From NCBI RefSeq assembly GCF_001747405.1, contig NZ_CP017305.1, forward strand, positions 2,436,001 through 2,500,000: a stretch of 64,000 bases of DNA. Reading direction: 5' to 3'. This DNA comes from Chlorobaculum limnaeum (GTDB taxonomy: Bacteria > Bacteroidota > Chlorobiia > Chlorobiales > Chlorobiaceae). The notes beneath the pieces are model-generated. The model did no database searches, was not told where the DNA came from, and saw only the letters and a list, made by a program, of their open reading frames with translations. Each line of letters opens with the position of its first letter. Position 1 is the stretch's first letter. Of this stretch, positions 24,418 to 34,332 are shown piece after piece. The translations under genes were made by a program, and so were the position numbers.

Positions 24418-26337
24418 TCAAATCTGCACCTGTACGCCAATCTCGATAACCTGGCCCGAAGGAAGATCGTAGTAGGCCGTTGCGCTCAGCGCGTTGCGCG
24501 CCATCAGCGCAAACAGCTTTTTACGCCAGACGCTCATTTTCGATTTCATGCCAGTCACGATCTTCTCCCGGTTGAGAAAGAAGCTGATCGCTTCGGGCCT
24601 GAAGTGCATTCCCTGCTGGTTGGCCAGGGCGAGTACCTGCCGGATGTTGGGATACTCCATGAAGCCGTACCGGGCGATGATCTTGTACATGCCGTAATTG
24701 AGCTGCACCACCTCGACCTTTTTGCTGTTCGGCACCCTCGGCACCCGCTCGGTGGAGAAGTTGAGCAGCCCGACCTCAGAATGGAGAATCTTGTTGTGGC
24801 GCATGTTGTGCAACAGAGCCATCGGCACCACGTCGGGATTGGCCGTCAGATAGACCGCCTGGCCCTTGACCCGCTGGGGCTGTTGAATGGCGAGACTTTC
24901 GGCGAACTCGGCAACCGTGAGCGTACGCTCCTGAATCTGCTGCATCAGAAGCTGACGCCCCTGCTTCCAGGTCAGCATCACTGTAAAGAGCACGAAGCCG
25001 ATCACCAGCGGAAACCATGCTCCATGGAACAGCTTGCTGACGCTGGCGCCAAAAAACGACAGGTCGATGATCAGGAAAAATCCCATCAGAAGATTGATGG
25101 CCAAGCGGTTCCAGTTCCAGAGATCACGGGCGACATAATAGAACAGAACGGCTGAAATCAGCATGGTCGCCGTCACCGCCACGCCGTAAGCCGACGCGAG
25201 CTTGCTCGAAGAACCGAACCCTGCGACCAGCGCAATCGTGGCGAACATCAGCGACCAGTTGGCAGCCGGAACGTAAATCTGTCCGATATGGCTGGCCGAG
25301 GTATGCCTGACGGTGAGGCGCGGAATATAGCCGAGCTGGATGCCCTGCTGGGTCAGAGAAAAGACCCCCGTGATGAGCGCCTGCGAGGCGATGATGGTCG
25401 CGAGCGTCGCAAGGATGACCATCGGAATCAGCCCCCATGATGGCACCAGCGCATAGAAGGGATTGTATGACTTTTCAGGCTCGGAGAGCAGCACCGCTCC
25501 CTGTCCGAAATAGTTCATCAACAGGGCTGGCAGCACCAGCACCAGCCAGGTCAGCCGGATCGGGCGTTTGCCGAAATGGCCCATGTCGGCGTAAAGCGCC
25601 TCTGCGCCGGTCACGGCGAGAAAAACCGCGCCAAGCACCATGAAGCCTTGGGCATGGTTGTTCATCAGAAATTCGATACCGTACCACGGAAACACTGCCT
25701 GCAATATCTGCGGATAACGGATGATTTCAGCGAGGCCGCAAAGTCCGATGGAAGTGAACCAGATCAGAATGATGGGCCCGAAAAACGACCCGACCTTGGC
25801 CGTGCCGTGATGCTGAAACAGAAAAAGCCCAGCAAGAATGACAATAGTCACGGGTATCATGAAGGGGGTGAAACTCGGAGCCACGAGCTGAATACCCTCG
25901 ACGGCGCTGAGCACCGAAATCGATGGCGTGATCATGCCATCGCCATACAGCAGCGCCGCGCCAAACAGGCCGATACCGACCAGTATCCACCGTTCGCTCT
26001 TGTTCTTTTTGCTGTGCGAAATGATCAGCGAGGTCAGGGCGAGAATGCCTCCTTCGCCCTCGTTGTCGGCCTTCATGATGAAGGTCAGATACTTCAGGGT
26101 AACAATCAGAAGGAGCGCCCAGATCAGCAGTGAAAGCACTCCAAGCACGTTTGGAGTAGTCACGGGAATGCTGAATTCACCATGAAAACACTCTCGGATG
26201 GCGTAAAGCGGACTGGTGCCAATATCGCCGAATACCACGCCAAGCGCTGCAAGCGACAGGGTGGCGAGTCGCCTGGGATCAGTATCACTGGAGTGGGAAC
26301 GGGAAGATAAATGAGAATCTCCGGATGTCGTGGACAT
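24418..26337 (-). CDS. kup: Kup potassium uptake permease
   Basis: A 639-residue permease from the ATG at 26337 (an ATG at 26376 would add 13 residues; neither has a clear ribosome site). LGVVFGDIGTSPLYAI near the N-terminus is the Kup signature, followed by YGDGMITPSISVLSAVEG. Twelve membrane helices run to about residue 460, then a cytoplasmic tail of about 180 residues. Kup takes up K+ with protons. No partner gene is nearby. Confidence 0.9.
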   Translation of the reverse strand: MSTTSGDSHLSSRSHSSDTDPRRLATLSLAALGVVFGDIGTSPLYAIRECFHGEFSIPVTTPNVLGVLSLLIWALLLIVTLKYLTFIMKADNEGEGGILALTSLIISHSKKNKSERWILVGIGLFGAALLYGDGMITPSISVLSAVEGIQLVAPSFTPFMIPVTIVILAGLFLFQHHGTAKVGSFFGPIILIWFTSIGLCGLAEIIRYPQILQAVFPWYGIEFLMNNHAQGFMVLGAVFLAVTGAEALYADMGHFGKRPIRLTWLVLVLPALLMNYFGQGAVLLSEPEKSYNPFYALVPSWGLIPMVILATLATIIASQALITGVFSLTQQGIQLGYIPRLTVRHTSASHIGQIYVPAANWSLMFATIALVAGFGSSSKLASAYGVAVTATMLISAVLFYYVARDLWNWNRLAINLLMGFFLIIDLSFFGASVSKLFHGAWFPLVIGFVLFTVMLTWKQGRQLLMQQIQERTLTVAEFAESLAIQQPQRVKGQAVYLTANPDVVPMALLHNMRHNKILHSEVGLLNFSTERVPRVPNSKKVEVVQLNYGMYKIIARYGFMEYPNIRQVLALANQQGMHFRPEAISFFLNREKIVTGMKSKMSVWRKKLFALMARNALSATAYYDLPSGQVIEIGVQVQI

Positions 26338-26532
26338 AGGCAGGAAAGTTCTTGTTACCGCAAAGGTTTCATGCACAAAAGCCGGTTACGGCTGCTGAAT
26401 CCCTTCACAGGAGGAACGCCGGATATGGCTGACAAGCTCGAATGTCGAGGAACGGTTTCACAAGCTTCGAACAATCGAAGCCAAAGAATATACACAATCG
26501 CCCTCAATTGCAAACTAAAGCCCCGGCACGCA

Positions 26533-27504
26533 TCATGGTGGCGTACTGTCATCGCTCATCATCTCCCGGAGCACCTCGACAGCCATCGAATCACCAAGCG
26601 CCGAAGCCCGCCGAAGGTCTTCGATGGCCCCCTGACGATCCCCGGTAAGCTTCCGTACGACCCCACGGTTGTACCATCCGGAACCATTTTTCGGAGAGGC
26701 CGATACAACAAGGCTCAAATCTTCCAGCGCACCCGGATAATCGCCCAGTGAAAGCCGAGCGAAAGCCCGGTTGTTCCGGGCCACAAGCATATCGGGATCG
26801 AGCACGAGAACCTTCGAGTAATCCTCGACGGCTTGTTTAGCATCCCCAAGCGCTATATGAGCGTTGCCAAGGTTATACCAAGCCACGTTGTAGCGAGGAT
26901 CGATGCTGACCGCTTCGAGGTAATCGGCGACCGCACCAGAGGGATCGCCGGAAAGGTTCCTGGCGAGGCCCCGGTTGTTGTAGGCACCAACAAGCAACGG
27001 ATCGAGTTCCGTAGCCCTGGTGAAATCGGCGATCGCAAGCGCATACCTCTTCATCGACGTTCTGACCGTGCCGCGATTGTTGTATAACTCCGCCATTGCC
27101 GGCTTTAACGCGATTGCCCGCGTCATATCCGCATCGGCCTCGGCATACCGGCCAAGAGCCGCCAGGGTAAATCCGCGATTATTGTATGCTCCGAATGAAT
27201 GAGGATCGATGCTAATGCTTTTGCTGTAGTCGGCAATTGCTCCCTTCAGGTCGCCAATCGAACCACGGGCAAGACCCCGGTTGTAATAGGCGTCCGGATT
27301 GCCGGAAGCCAGGCGTATGGCGCGGCTGAAATCTTCGATCGCCCCCGGATAATCCCCGTTGAGTCCTTTCCGGACGCCCCGCTCTATCAGATCATCAGCA
27401 AGCCCGGCCGCTTGAGTTGGCGGCGTAAGTAACAGCAGATACATCACTGCCAGAATAAAGCCAGCCATCTGCTTGCCGGCATCTCGTGCGCGTTTGTGTC
27501 TCAC
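26533..27504 (-). CDS. exported TPR protein
   Basis: A 323-residue protein with an N-terminal hydrophobic signal (residues 13-33, ending TQAAG) and eight successive 34-residue TPRs (AYNNRG..., DYSKSI..DP) filling residues 37-310. TPR superhelices mediate protein contacts. The repeats are very regular (YNNRG recurs), indicating recent expansion. No function can be assigned. Confidence 0.85.
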   Translation of the reverse strand: MRHKRARDAGKQMAGFILAVMYLLLLTPPTQAAGLADDLIERGVRKGLNGDYPGAIEDFSRAIRLASGNPDAYYNRGLARGSIGDLKGAIADYSKSISIDPHSFGAYNNRGFTLAALGRYAEADADMTRAIALKPAMAELYNNRGTVRTSMKRYALAIADFTRATELDPLLVGAYNNRGLARNLSGDPSGAVADYLEAVSIDPRYNVAWYNLGNAHIALGDAKQAVEDYSKVLVLDPDMLVARNNRAFARLSLGDYPGALEDLSLVVSASPKNGSGWYNRGVVRKLTGDRQGAIEDLRRASALGDSMAVEVLREMMSDDSTPP

Positions 27505-27970
27505 TTGCTGAAGCTGCTATAATCTGATCGATCCGAGCGTTTCTCTGTCAGATTGATTCAACAGCACAAACCACCTAAAAACTTCCCGCAAGCGGTACGC
27601 CCGCCACGAACTTCGCTGGCCAGCAATACGAAAAACGCACGAATAACCAAGGCTGATACAACGCAGAGCCGGTGCATTCTGCGCATTTTTTTACTCAAAA
27701 CGACCAGCTATTCAAGCAATGAAACCCATTGCCAATATCAGCTAAACAATTATATAAAAGATACTTAATGATTCAATCAGCCTCATTATCACTATGCTGG
27801 ATCACGCAGAGCAATACGATTTCGGACTTTAAAAACCTTTTTCTTATATTAACCAGCTCATTCAATTACCGTGAACCAAAACCGCGATCTACCACAGACA
27901 CTCTTATGAAAGACATAGCAACCATGCACAGCACCAGATCGAGTAGACGCGCGTTAACCAGTATGCGATT
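27505..27970. other. intergenic region without recognised gene
   Basis: 466 bases, AT-richer than the surroundings, between the divergent TPR and RlpA genes. Short open frames here show no family features or ribosome sites. It should contain the promoters of both genes. Confidence 0.5.
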
Positions 27971-28474
27971 ATGAAAAAAACCTTTACCCTGTACAGTCGC
28001 CTTTTATTGGCATTATCACTCTTCATCCAGGCATCTCCGCTCAGTGCCTTCGCCAGCCAAAACGGAGCCATAAACCAAACCATTTCCCGGAAAAGCGGCT
28101 CATCCCGGATATCCGGTAACAGCCCCGGCAGTCCGGCAAAAGAACTCGCGACAGCAAAAGCCCTTCCGGGCAAAAACAAGTTTATGGTCGCTGTCGGAAA
28201 AGCCTCCTATTACGCCACCAGATTTCACGGCAGAACCACGGCGAACGGCGAAACGTTCGACATGAAAGAGTTCACCGCCGCCCACCGCTCGCTTCCGTTC
28301 GGAACCATCGTGCGGGTAACCAATCTCAACAACGGGAAAATGGTCTTCGTGAAGATCAACGACCGGGGTCCTTACATCAAAAACCGGATCATCGATCTTT
28401 CGAAAGCCGCCGCCAAAAAGCTCGACCTCGTTGACAACGGCGTCGGCAGAGTCAAGATCGAAGCCTACAACTGA
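27971..28474 (+). CDS. rlpA: RlpA-like double-psi beta-barrel lipoprotein-family protein
   Basis: A 167-residue exported protein (signal to about residue 29, SAFAS). The C-terminal domain (about 75-165) has [42 protein letters not shown] and VKINDRGPY, the RlpA double-psi barrel with its conserved Asp in NDRGP. RlpA enzymes are septal lytic transglycosylases or cell-wall binders. There is no SPOR domain. The signal peptide lacks a lipobox Cys. Confidence 0.85.
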   Translation: MKKTFTLYSRLLLALSLFIQASPLSAFASQNGAINQTISRKSGSSRISGNSPGSPAKELATAKALPGKNKFMVAVGKASYYATRFHGRTTANGETFDMKEFTAAHRSLPFGTIVRVTNLNNGKMVFVKINDRGPYIKNRIIDLSKAAAKKLDLVDNGVGRVKIEAYN

Positions 28475-28754
28475 CCCGAACGCCACCGCGCATAAACTTG
28501 CCAGGAAATGCTGGGGGCTGTCTCGAACGCAACAGCGAGAGGCCCTCGCAGACATTACGCATTCCTCCAAAATCATTGTCATCCCGGAATAGACCGACCA
28601 AGCCCCTCAGATGAACATCGCATTGTCAGTGCACAAACGTTTGTGCTAACAATCCGAAAAAATTGCTGCGCAAGCATTGCCCCTCACTGAACCATGACCG
28701 TATTTTACCTGTACAACGATTCGTGGTTTAACGAACGGCAAATCGCTATGTCTC

Positions 28755-30506
28755 ATGAATCAAAAAACATACCGGGCATTCATCAGCTATTCCCATGCCG
28801 ATGAAAAGCAGGCTTCGTGGTTGCAAAAAAAGCTTGAAAGCTATACGATTCCGGCGCAAATCAGAAAAGCGTACGGCGAAATCATCCCGAAACACCTCCG
28901 TCCGGTGTTTCGCGACAAAACCGACCTGCGCCCCGGCAATCTCGGAAAATTGATCTCCTCGGAGCTCGATGATTCCGGATATCTGATCGTCGTCTGCTCT
29001 GAAGCCTCGAAACAGTCAACATGGGTGAACCGCGAGATAGAGCACTTCCGGCAGGCGGGCAACGCCGACCGGATCATCCCGGTCGTCACTGGCTGCAAGC
29101 AGCAGCGCGATATCACCGATTGTTACCCCGCCGCCCTCGATAAGAGCAACCAGCTCGGCATCTCGTTGCACACACTTGGTAAAACCAGAACCCTGCTCAG
29201 CATCATCGCGACCATTCTCGATATCCGCTTCGACGATCTGTACAAACGCCACCAGAAAGCTCAAAAGAAAAAATTGGTACTGCTCGTTTTGTTATCGCTG
29301 CTCATCCTGCTCATTGCATCGGCCCCCGCCAGAGAAATTTTCAGACTCTGGCAGCAACAACAGGCGCTCACCAGCGCCGCATCGGTCACTCAGCATATTG
29401 CTTCGTCACTCATGCAATCGAACTCACCGACTGTCGAAGAGCGAATGACGAATCTCAACAACACCTGGGTAGCCGAAGGCAACAACGAAAACAATGTCAT
29501 CTTCCCGCTGGAACGCAGAAGAGAAAAATCAAAAATCTTTACCGGCGACCTTCGACGAGAGCTTGATGCAGCATTCGTAATGGAGCACCTTTTACCCGGC
29601 GGCAAAGAATCGTTCAGGGAAAAAATCGGACGCCTCAACAGCCAGAACGATCGTTCGACGCAAGCCATCATCAGCTCTGCGGAGTTCATCATCAAGCACA
29701 GAAAAAACGCCCTTGCAGAACTGAAAGAGATCGAGGATTCACGCTCGCTCCAAGACGCCCAACGGCATATAGGTTACTTTGAATCAGAGCTTCAGATGAT
29801 GAGGCTCTACGGCATGACTCTTTTCTGGCAACTGCATCAAACGCTGAAACCCCTGGCTGATGACGGCCACCCCGAAGCCCAACTGGCGCTCGCTCTTGCC
29901 AGCTCGATTCCTTTCGACCAGCAGACCGTGCTCGATAAAATCGAAGCGTCACTCGGCCAGAAAAAGAGACTCATCAACAACGCGAAAACCGGATTAGAAA
30001 CGGCTAAACTGCGTCTGTCAGCAGGGTACGACAAAATCAGGCGTACCTGCGAACCTTTGCCGGACGATCCGCCCGAGCAGGTCTGGGGAAAAATGATGCG
30101 GCTTGTCGCTTTGGGTCTGATTCCCGAAGCGCTCTCGAACCTCGACTATTATGAAAAGATGATGAAAAAGAAACGTGACGATCCGTCGGCCTATACTGTA
30201 CCTGCCAGGGTGTTCATCAAGGAGTACCTCCACAAAGCCGAGGAGGGCGGAGTCGTCGTCTTCGGCTTCGAGGGAAACCGCCATCACGGCTCACTCAAGA
30301 CCGGCGACATCATCACCGCCGTCGACGGCCGGCGCATCCTGTTTGCCGATGATTTCATCGCCGCCCGAAAAGCAGCAAAAACAAATGCGCCGGAACTGGC
30401 GATCTATCGCCACAATCGGCAAACAGGGCGGCTCGAGCCAATCTCCGTCAGACTCTCGCCAAACGATCCGAAGGTCGGTATGATGGATCTGGTTGAAAAG
30501 TTGTAA
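28755..30506 (+). CDS. TIR-transmembrane-PDZ protein (putative NADase effector)
   Basis: 583 residues. Residues 5-155 form a TIR domain: AFISYSHADEKQASWLQKKLE at the start and STWVNREIEHF, where Glu94 occupies the position of the NADase catalytic Glu. A single helix (about 173-190, KLVLLVLLSLLILLIASA) follows, then a long helical region (195-495). The C-terminus (about 498-575) is PDZ-like, with GSLKTGDIITAVDGRRI. TIR first, membrane helix and PDZ last is an unusual order: the PDZ would face the periplasm if the TIR is cytoplasmic, suggesting that envelope stress or protein ends trigger NAD+ cleavage. It heads a three-gene cluster. Function is inferred. Confidence 0.8.
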   Translation: MNQKTYRAFISYSHADEKQASWLQKKLESYTIPAQIRKAYGEIIPKHLRPVFRDKTDLRPGNLGKLISSELDDSGYLIVVCSEASKQSTWVNREIEHFRQAGNADRIIPVVTGCKQQRDITDCYPAALDKSNQLGISLHTLGKTRTLLSIIATILDIRFDDLYKRHQKAQKKKLVLLVLLSLLILLIASAPAREIFRLWQQQQALTSAASVTQHIASSLMQSNSPTVEERMTNLNNTWVAEGNNENNVIFPLERRREKSKIFTGDLRRELDAAFVMEHLLPGGKESFREKIGRLNSQNDRSTQAIISSAEFIIKHRKNALAELKEIEDSRSLQDAQRHIGYFESELQMMRLYGMTLFWQLHQTLKPLADDGHPEAQLALALASSIPFDQQTVLDKIEASLGQKKRLINNAKTGLETAKLRLSAGYDKIRRTCEPLPDDPPEQVWGKMMRLVALGLIPEALSNLDYYEKMMKKKRDDPSAYTVPARVFIKEYLHKAEEGGVVVFGFEGNRHHGSLKTGDIITAVDGRRILFADDFIAARKAAKTNAPELAIYRHNRQTGRLEPISVRLSPNDPKVGMMDLVEKL

Positions 30507-30605
30507 TATTCAGTGAGACTTGCGAGCATCGGAAAATGACTTTTTGCATAGTTCAGCAGTACCTCAGGAGTATCATCACGCAACTTCAAACCCGGAGGCA
30601 CCTCG

Positions 30606-32003
30606 ATGGCAACATGGCAAATCAACGATATCCGCAAAACAGCGGCCAACAAAGCCTGCATCATCTTCATTCACGGCTTCAACGGCGATCCCACATTCAC
30701 GTGGGGCAGATTTCCGGATCTGCTCTGCCACGAGCCTACCATGAACGGATGGGATATTGTGTGTTTCGGTTATAAAAGCTCTCTCGCCCCAGACCTGACC
30801 GGCATCTGGAGAGGAAATCCGCCAATACAGACCATTGCTGATTCCCTGAACACCTTCATCAAATCGAAATTTGCTTCCCGGTACGATGCCTTCACCATGA
30901 TCGCTCACAGCATGGGCGGTCTGGTCGTTCAGCGCGCCTTGCTCGATGACGCTGTGCTGGCCCAAAAGACTGACAAGGTCATCCTGTTCGGCACTCCCAG
31001 TTTCGGTCTGGACAAAGCCGCGCTTTTCCAGCTTCCGATCCTGAGCGAATTGTTCCGACAGCCTCGTGACATGGGCAAGAAATGCAAGTTCATCAAATCA
31101 CTCCGAAGCGACTGGAAACAGCAATTCGGGACAGCGATCCCGTTCGGTTTTCTTGCCGTCGCCGGTTCGGAAGACGAGTTCGTGCCCCGTTCATCATCGA
31201 TTGACGGCTTTCTCCGGGACCAGTACGCGGTAGTACCCGGCGATCATCTGACCCTCGTCAAGCCGGAAAAAGCAACGGATGCCAGCTTCACCATTGCTCA
31301 CGGGTTCATTACTGAAAAAGCCGGCTACCTTGGCCCGTGGGGTTCGGACGCCCTTGCCTGCGCGAGACGCAAACGGCAACAGGTCATCGGTCAACTCGAA
31401 AAAAACCGGGCGAATCTGGATCGGCAGGCTTTGGTAAACCTGGCGCTGGCGCTGGATGAACTGGGCAGACGCAAGGAGGCCATGAACGTACTCGGCGATG
31501 CCCGGCGACACGGCACGGATGCGATGGGCGTTTTGGCCGGACGTCACAAACGCAACTGGCTCCAGGACAGAATCGATGAGGAAGCTCGCAGCGCCCTCGC
31601 GCTGTATGCAGATGCATACGAAATCGCCGAGGCGAATAACGATTTCGCCCAAGCCTACTACCACGGCATCAACCTCGCATTTCTGGCGCTCGTGTATGAA
31701 AACGATCTTGGCAAAGCTCGACGCATCGCTCATCATGTACTCGAACATTGTGCGGATGCGAAACAAAACGAAAAAGCCAACGAGCGCCTGTGGCGAATGG
31801 CTACGGAGGGCGAGGCCAACCTGCTACTCGGCAATATCGATGTCGCGATTGAAAGCTTCACAAGCGCGCTGCAAGGGCCGCCCGTACCAGAACCATGGCA
31901 ACTCACCTCAACCGCCAGGCAGGCACTGTTCATTGCCGACAAACTTGGTGATGAAGCGCTTGCTCAATCCATGCTGAAACTTTTTTCCGGAGACCAGCCA
32001 TGA
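30606..32003 (+). CDS. alpha/beta hydrolase with TPR-like C-terminus
   Basis: 465 residues. Residues 15-230 form a lipase-like alpha/beta hydrolase: FIHGFNGDPTFTW, nucleophile elbow AHSMGG (Ser102), likely acid in GSEDEF (Asp190) and His214 in GDHLTL. From about 250 the protein is helical with TPR-like pairs (LVNLALALDELGRRKEAMNVL; AYYHGINLAFLALVYEN), like the TPR/TRAFs-binding segment found in bacterial conflict proteins. Its stop overlaps the next ATG by four bases, so the two are translationally coupled. A phospholipase or esterase effector is plausible. Confidence 0.8.
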   Translation: MATWQINDIRKTAANKACIIFIHGFNGDPTFTWGRFPDLLCHEPTMNGWDIVCFGYKSSLAPDLTGIWRGNPPIQTIADSLNTFIKSKFASRYDAFTMIAHSMGGLVVQRALLDDAVLAQKTDKVILFGTPSFGLDKAALFQLPILSELFRQPRDMGKKCKFIKSLRSDWKQQFGTAIPFGFLAVAGSEDEFVPRSSSIDGFLRDQYAVVPGDHLTLVKPEKATDASFTIAHGFITEKAGYLGPWGSDALACARRKRQQVIGQLEKNRANLDRQALVNLALALDELGRRKEAMNVLGDARRHGTDAMGVLAGRHKRNWLQDRIDEEARSALALYADAYEIAEANNDFAQAYYHGINLAFLALVYENDLGKARRIAHHVLEHCADAKQNEKANERLWRMATEGEANLLLGNIDVAIESFTSALQGPPVPEPWQLTSTARQALFIADKLGDEALAQSMLKLFSGDQP

Positions 32004-33406
32004 ACAAGCCGTTGTGTTTCGTCATCATGCCCTTCGGCACGAAACCCGACCCGGCCGGAGGGGCAGATATCGATTTCGACGCCATTTACCATTCGGCAAT
32101 CGAACCGGCCATCGCCGATGCCGACATGGAGCCAATCCGCGCCGACGAGGAGCGCACTGGCGGCATCATCCACAAGGCGATGTTCGAGCGGCTGCTGTTG
32201 TGCGACTACGCCATCGCCGACCTGACCACGGCCAACGCCAACGTCTTTTACGAACTCGGCGTCCGCCACGCCGCCCGGCCACGAACGACCATGACCATCT
32301 TTGCCAGGCATCAGCCGATCCCGTTCGACATCGGCTACCTGCGCTCACTGCCCTACACCCTGGGCAAAAAAAATTGCTTTGGCGATGACGAGGCTCCCGC
32401 CCTGCGCACCGCCGTGGCCAAAAAACTTCGCGACCTGCGAAACCTCACCATCAACGAAGCCCCGATCGACAGCCCGCTGTTCACGCTTCTTTCCGACTGG
32501 AAACCCGGCGACATCGCCCGCCTCAAGACCGACCTGTTCCGTGACCGTGCGCAAGCCAACGAACAGTTAAAGCGCCGTCTGGCGGCAATTCGCGACAAAA
32601 GCAAACACGAAAACACCCGGCAGGAGGCCCATGAATTGTTGCAGGCATTCCGCAAGGAGATCGAACCCGTCGATGCAGCCGATGCGGTCACCATTGTCGA
32701 TCTGATGCTCACCTATCGCGCCCTGAAGGACTGGAACGGCATGATCGCGCTCCACGATGCCATGCCTGAAATGCTGAAGCGCCAGATTCTGGTACGCGAA
32801 CAACTGGGGTTTGCCTACAACCGCCGGGCGGGCGAAAACAAGGATCTGACCGACCGAGCCGAAGCCCTGCGCATCCTCACCGAGGTGGATGAACAGCAAG
32901 GCCCCAGTTCGGAAACGCTCGGCCTGATCGGACGCATTCACAAAGATCAGTGGAAAGAGGCCCTCGAAGCAGGAGAGTCGATCGCCGCCCTCGGCCATCT
33001 CGACCAGGCCATCGACGCCTACCGGCGAGGTTATCTGGCAGACCTGCGCGACGCTTATCCCGGCATCAACCTTCTGACCCTGCTCGACATACGCGGCGAC
33101 GCCGAATCGCTCACTGAAAAATCACGCATACTGCCGGTCGTCCGTTTCGCCGTCGAACAGCGCCTTGTCGGCACAACGTCAGACTACTGGGATCACGCCA
33201 CCATGCTCGAACTTTCGGTGCTGGAGAACGACAACAAACAGGCGATGAAGCACCTGGCCAAAACGGTCGCGATCATCCGGGAAAGATGGGAACCGGAAAC
33301 TACAGCCCGAAATCTGAAAATGATCATACAAGCAAGAATGGTGCGAGGAGAAGAAACCGACTGGCTGAAACAGATCATTGCCGAACTCGACAAGCGTTCA
33401 GCATAG
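32000..33406 (+). CDS. deoxyribosyltransferase-like (DRHyd) domain plus TPR/TRAFs-binding protein
   Basis: 468 residues. The first 140 residues form a nucleoside 2-deoxyribosyltransferase-like fold: CFVIMPFGTK, IYHSAIEPAI, then AIADLTTANANVFYELGVRHA, with Asp74 and Glu85 in the expected nucleotide/ribose pocket. The remainder is a helical repeat array resembling the TRAFs-binding (DUF4071) region that follows a similar domain in animal ASK kinases. The ATG sits in an ATGA overlap with the hydrolase gene. Together with the TIR gene, two different enzyme classes that can cut nucleotide glycosidic bonds are present. Role as sensor or nucleotide-processing component is inference. Confidence 0.8.
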   Translation: MNKPLCFVIMPFGTKPDPAGGADIDFDAIYHSAIEPAIADADMEPIRADEERTGGIIHKAMFERLLLCDYAIADLTTANANVFYELGVRHAARPRTTMTIFARHQPIPFDIGYLRSLPYTLGKKNCFGDDEAPALRTAVAKKLRDLRNLTINEAPIDSPLFTLLSDWKPGDIARLKTDLFRDRAQANEQLKRRLAAIRDKSKHENTRQEAHELLQAFRKEIEPVDAADAVTIVDLMLTYRALKDWNGMIALHDAMPEMLKRQILVREQLGFAYNRRAGENKDLTDRAEALRILTEVDEQQGPSSETLGLIGRIHKDQWKEALEAGESIAALGHLDQAIDAYRRGYLADLRDAYPGINLLTLLDIRGDAESLTEKSRILPVVRFAVEQRLVGTTSDYWDHATMLELSVLENDNKQAMKHLAKTVAIIRERWEPETTARNLKMIIQARMVRGEETDWLKQIIAELDKRSA

Positions 33407-33911
33407 CGCTGGTCATGAACTAAAGGCCCTGCGTCGTTTCAAACCCGCACGTGACGCCGGTCGAGAACGCTGACCTTCATCTTTCTCGACCCCGGCAAGC
33501 AGCAATGAACAATGCCGACAACGCGGCAACTCACTGCACAAGCCTTACCGTCACTGCCGATCGATGGCTTTGGAACGAACATCACGATTTCGGACCAGAA
33601 AGCATCAGGGCAGAAAAATAACGCTCATTTCCGCCCGAATAGCTTCCGCGCCCTTGTCTATGCAAGGCTATATAATCATATGACTGCATAGTTATTTTAC
33701 TTGCATCGTAAAGCTACCCGTTTTATATTAACAATTGTTTTAAGATCAACCGAGTTCACTTCTTTTTATTCCGGCTTCTGCCAGTTATCAAGACATTCTC
33801 TTTGTCAGCTGGGGCTGCCATCGGATTTTCAGATTGTTATCAGCTATTGTCATTCGCCAGTTTCATCGTGCTTCGATACAGTTCATGCAATGTAAATAAG
33901 GAGAACCCGTT
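33407..33911. other. intergenic region upstream of fccAB
   Basis: 505 bases with no convincing gene. An inverted repeat at 33456-33496 (GCCGGTCGAGAA against TTCTCGACCCCGGC) follows the three-gene cluster and may act as its 3' end, but lacks a T run. The last 250 bases are AT-rich and must hold the fccAB promoter. Confidence 0.45.
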
Positions 33912-34316
33912 ATGCTTCCAAAAAAGAACGTAGTGCTGGGCCTGGTGTTCGCCGTAGCACCATTGTTTCACGCCAGCAGTACTGTGATCGCCGCCGACGC
34001 GCCAGCACCGGCTACGGTTGCCGCCCCGGCCCCGGCTCCGGCTCCGGCCCCAGCTATGAATCCGGAACAGATGCGTGAACGCGGCCAGATACTGGCGCTT
34101 TCCTGCTCCGGATGCCATGGCACCGATGGTAAAAGCTCGAGTATCATGCCATCGATTTATGGCAAGACCACAGGGTATATCGAATCCGCACTGCTCGATT
34201 TCAAATCCGGCGCCCGGATGTCAACCGTCATGGGCAGACATGCCAAAGGTTACACGCCTGAAGAGATTCACCTGATTGCCGAGTATTTCGGAAATCTGTC
34301 GAAAAAGAAAAATTAA
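33912..34316 (+). CDS. fccA: flavocytochrome c sulfide dehydrogenase, cytochrome subunit
   Basis: A 134-residue exported cytochrome c: signal peptide to about residue 28, an Ala/Pro-rich linker (29-48), and one heme site CSGCH (residues 65-69) with a later Met in [11 protein letters not shown] as sixth ligand. The single heme and direct partnership with fccB identify the cytochrome subunit, which passes electrons from sulfide oxidation to the soluble cytochrome pool. TAAGGAG lies shortly before the ATG. The stop and the next start are 16 bases apart. Confidence 0.9.
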   Translation: MLPKKNVVLGLVFAVAPLFHASSTVIAADAPAPATVAAPAPAPAPAPAMNPEQMRERGQILALSCSGCHGTDGKSSSIMPSIYGKTTGYIESALLDFKSGARMSTVMGRHAKGYTPEEIHLIAEYFGNLSKKKN

Positions 34317-34332
34317 CCGGAGGAAAAGGGTC

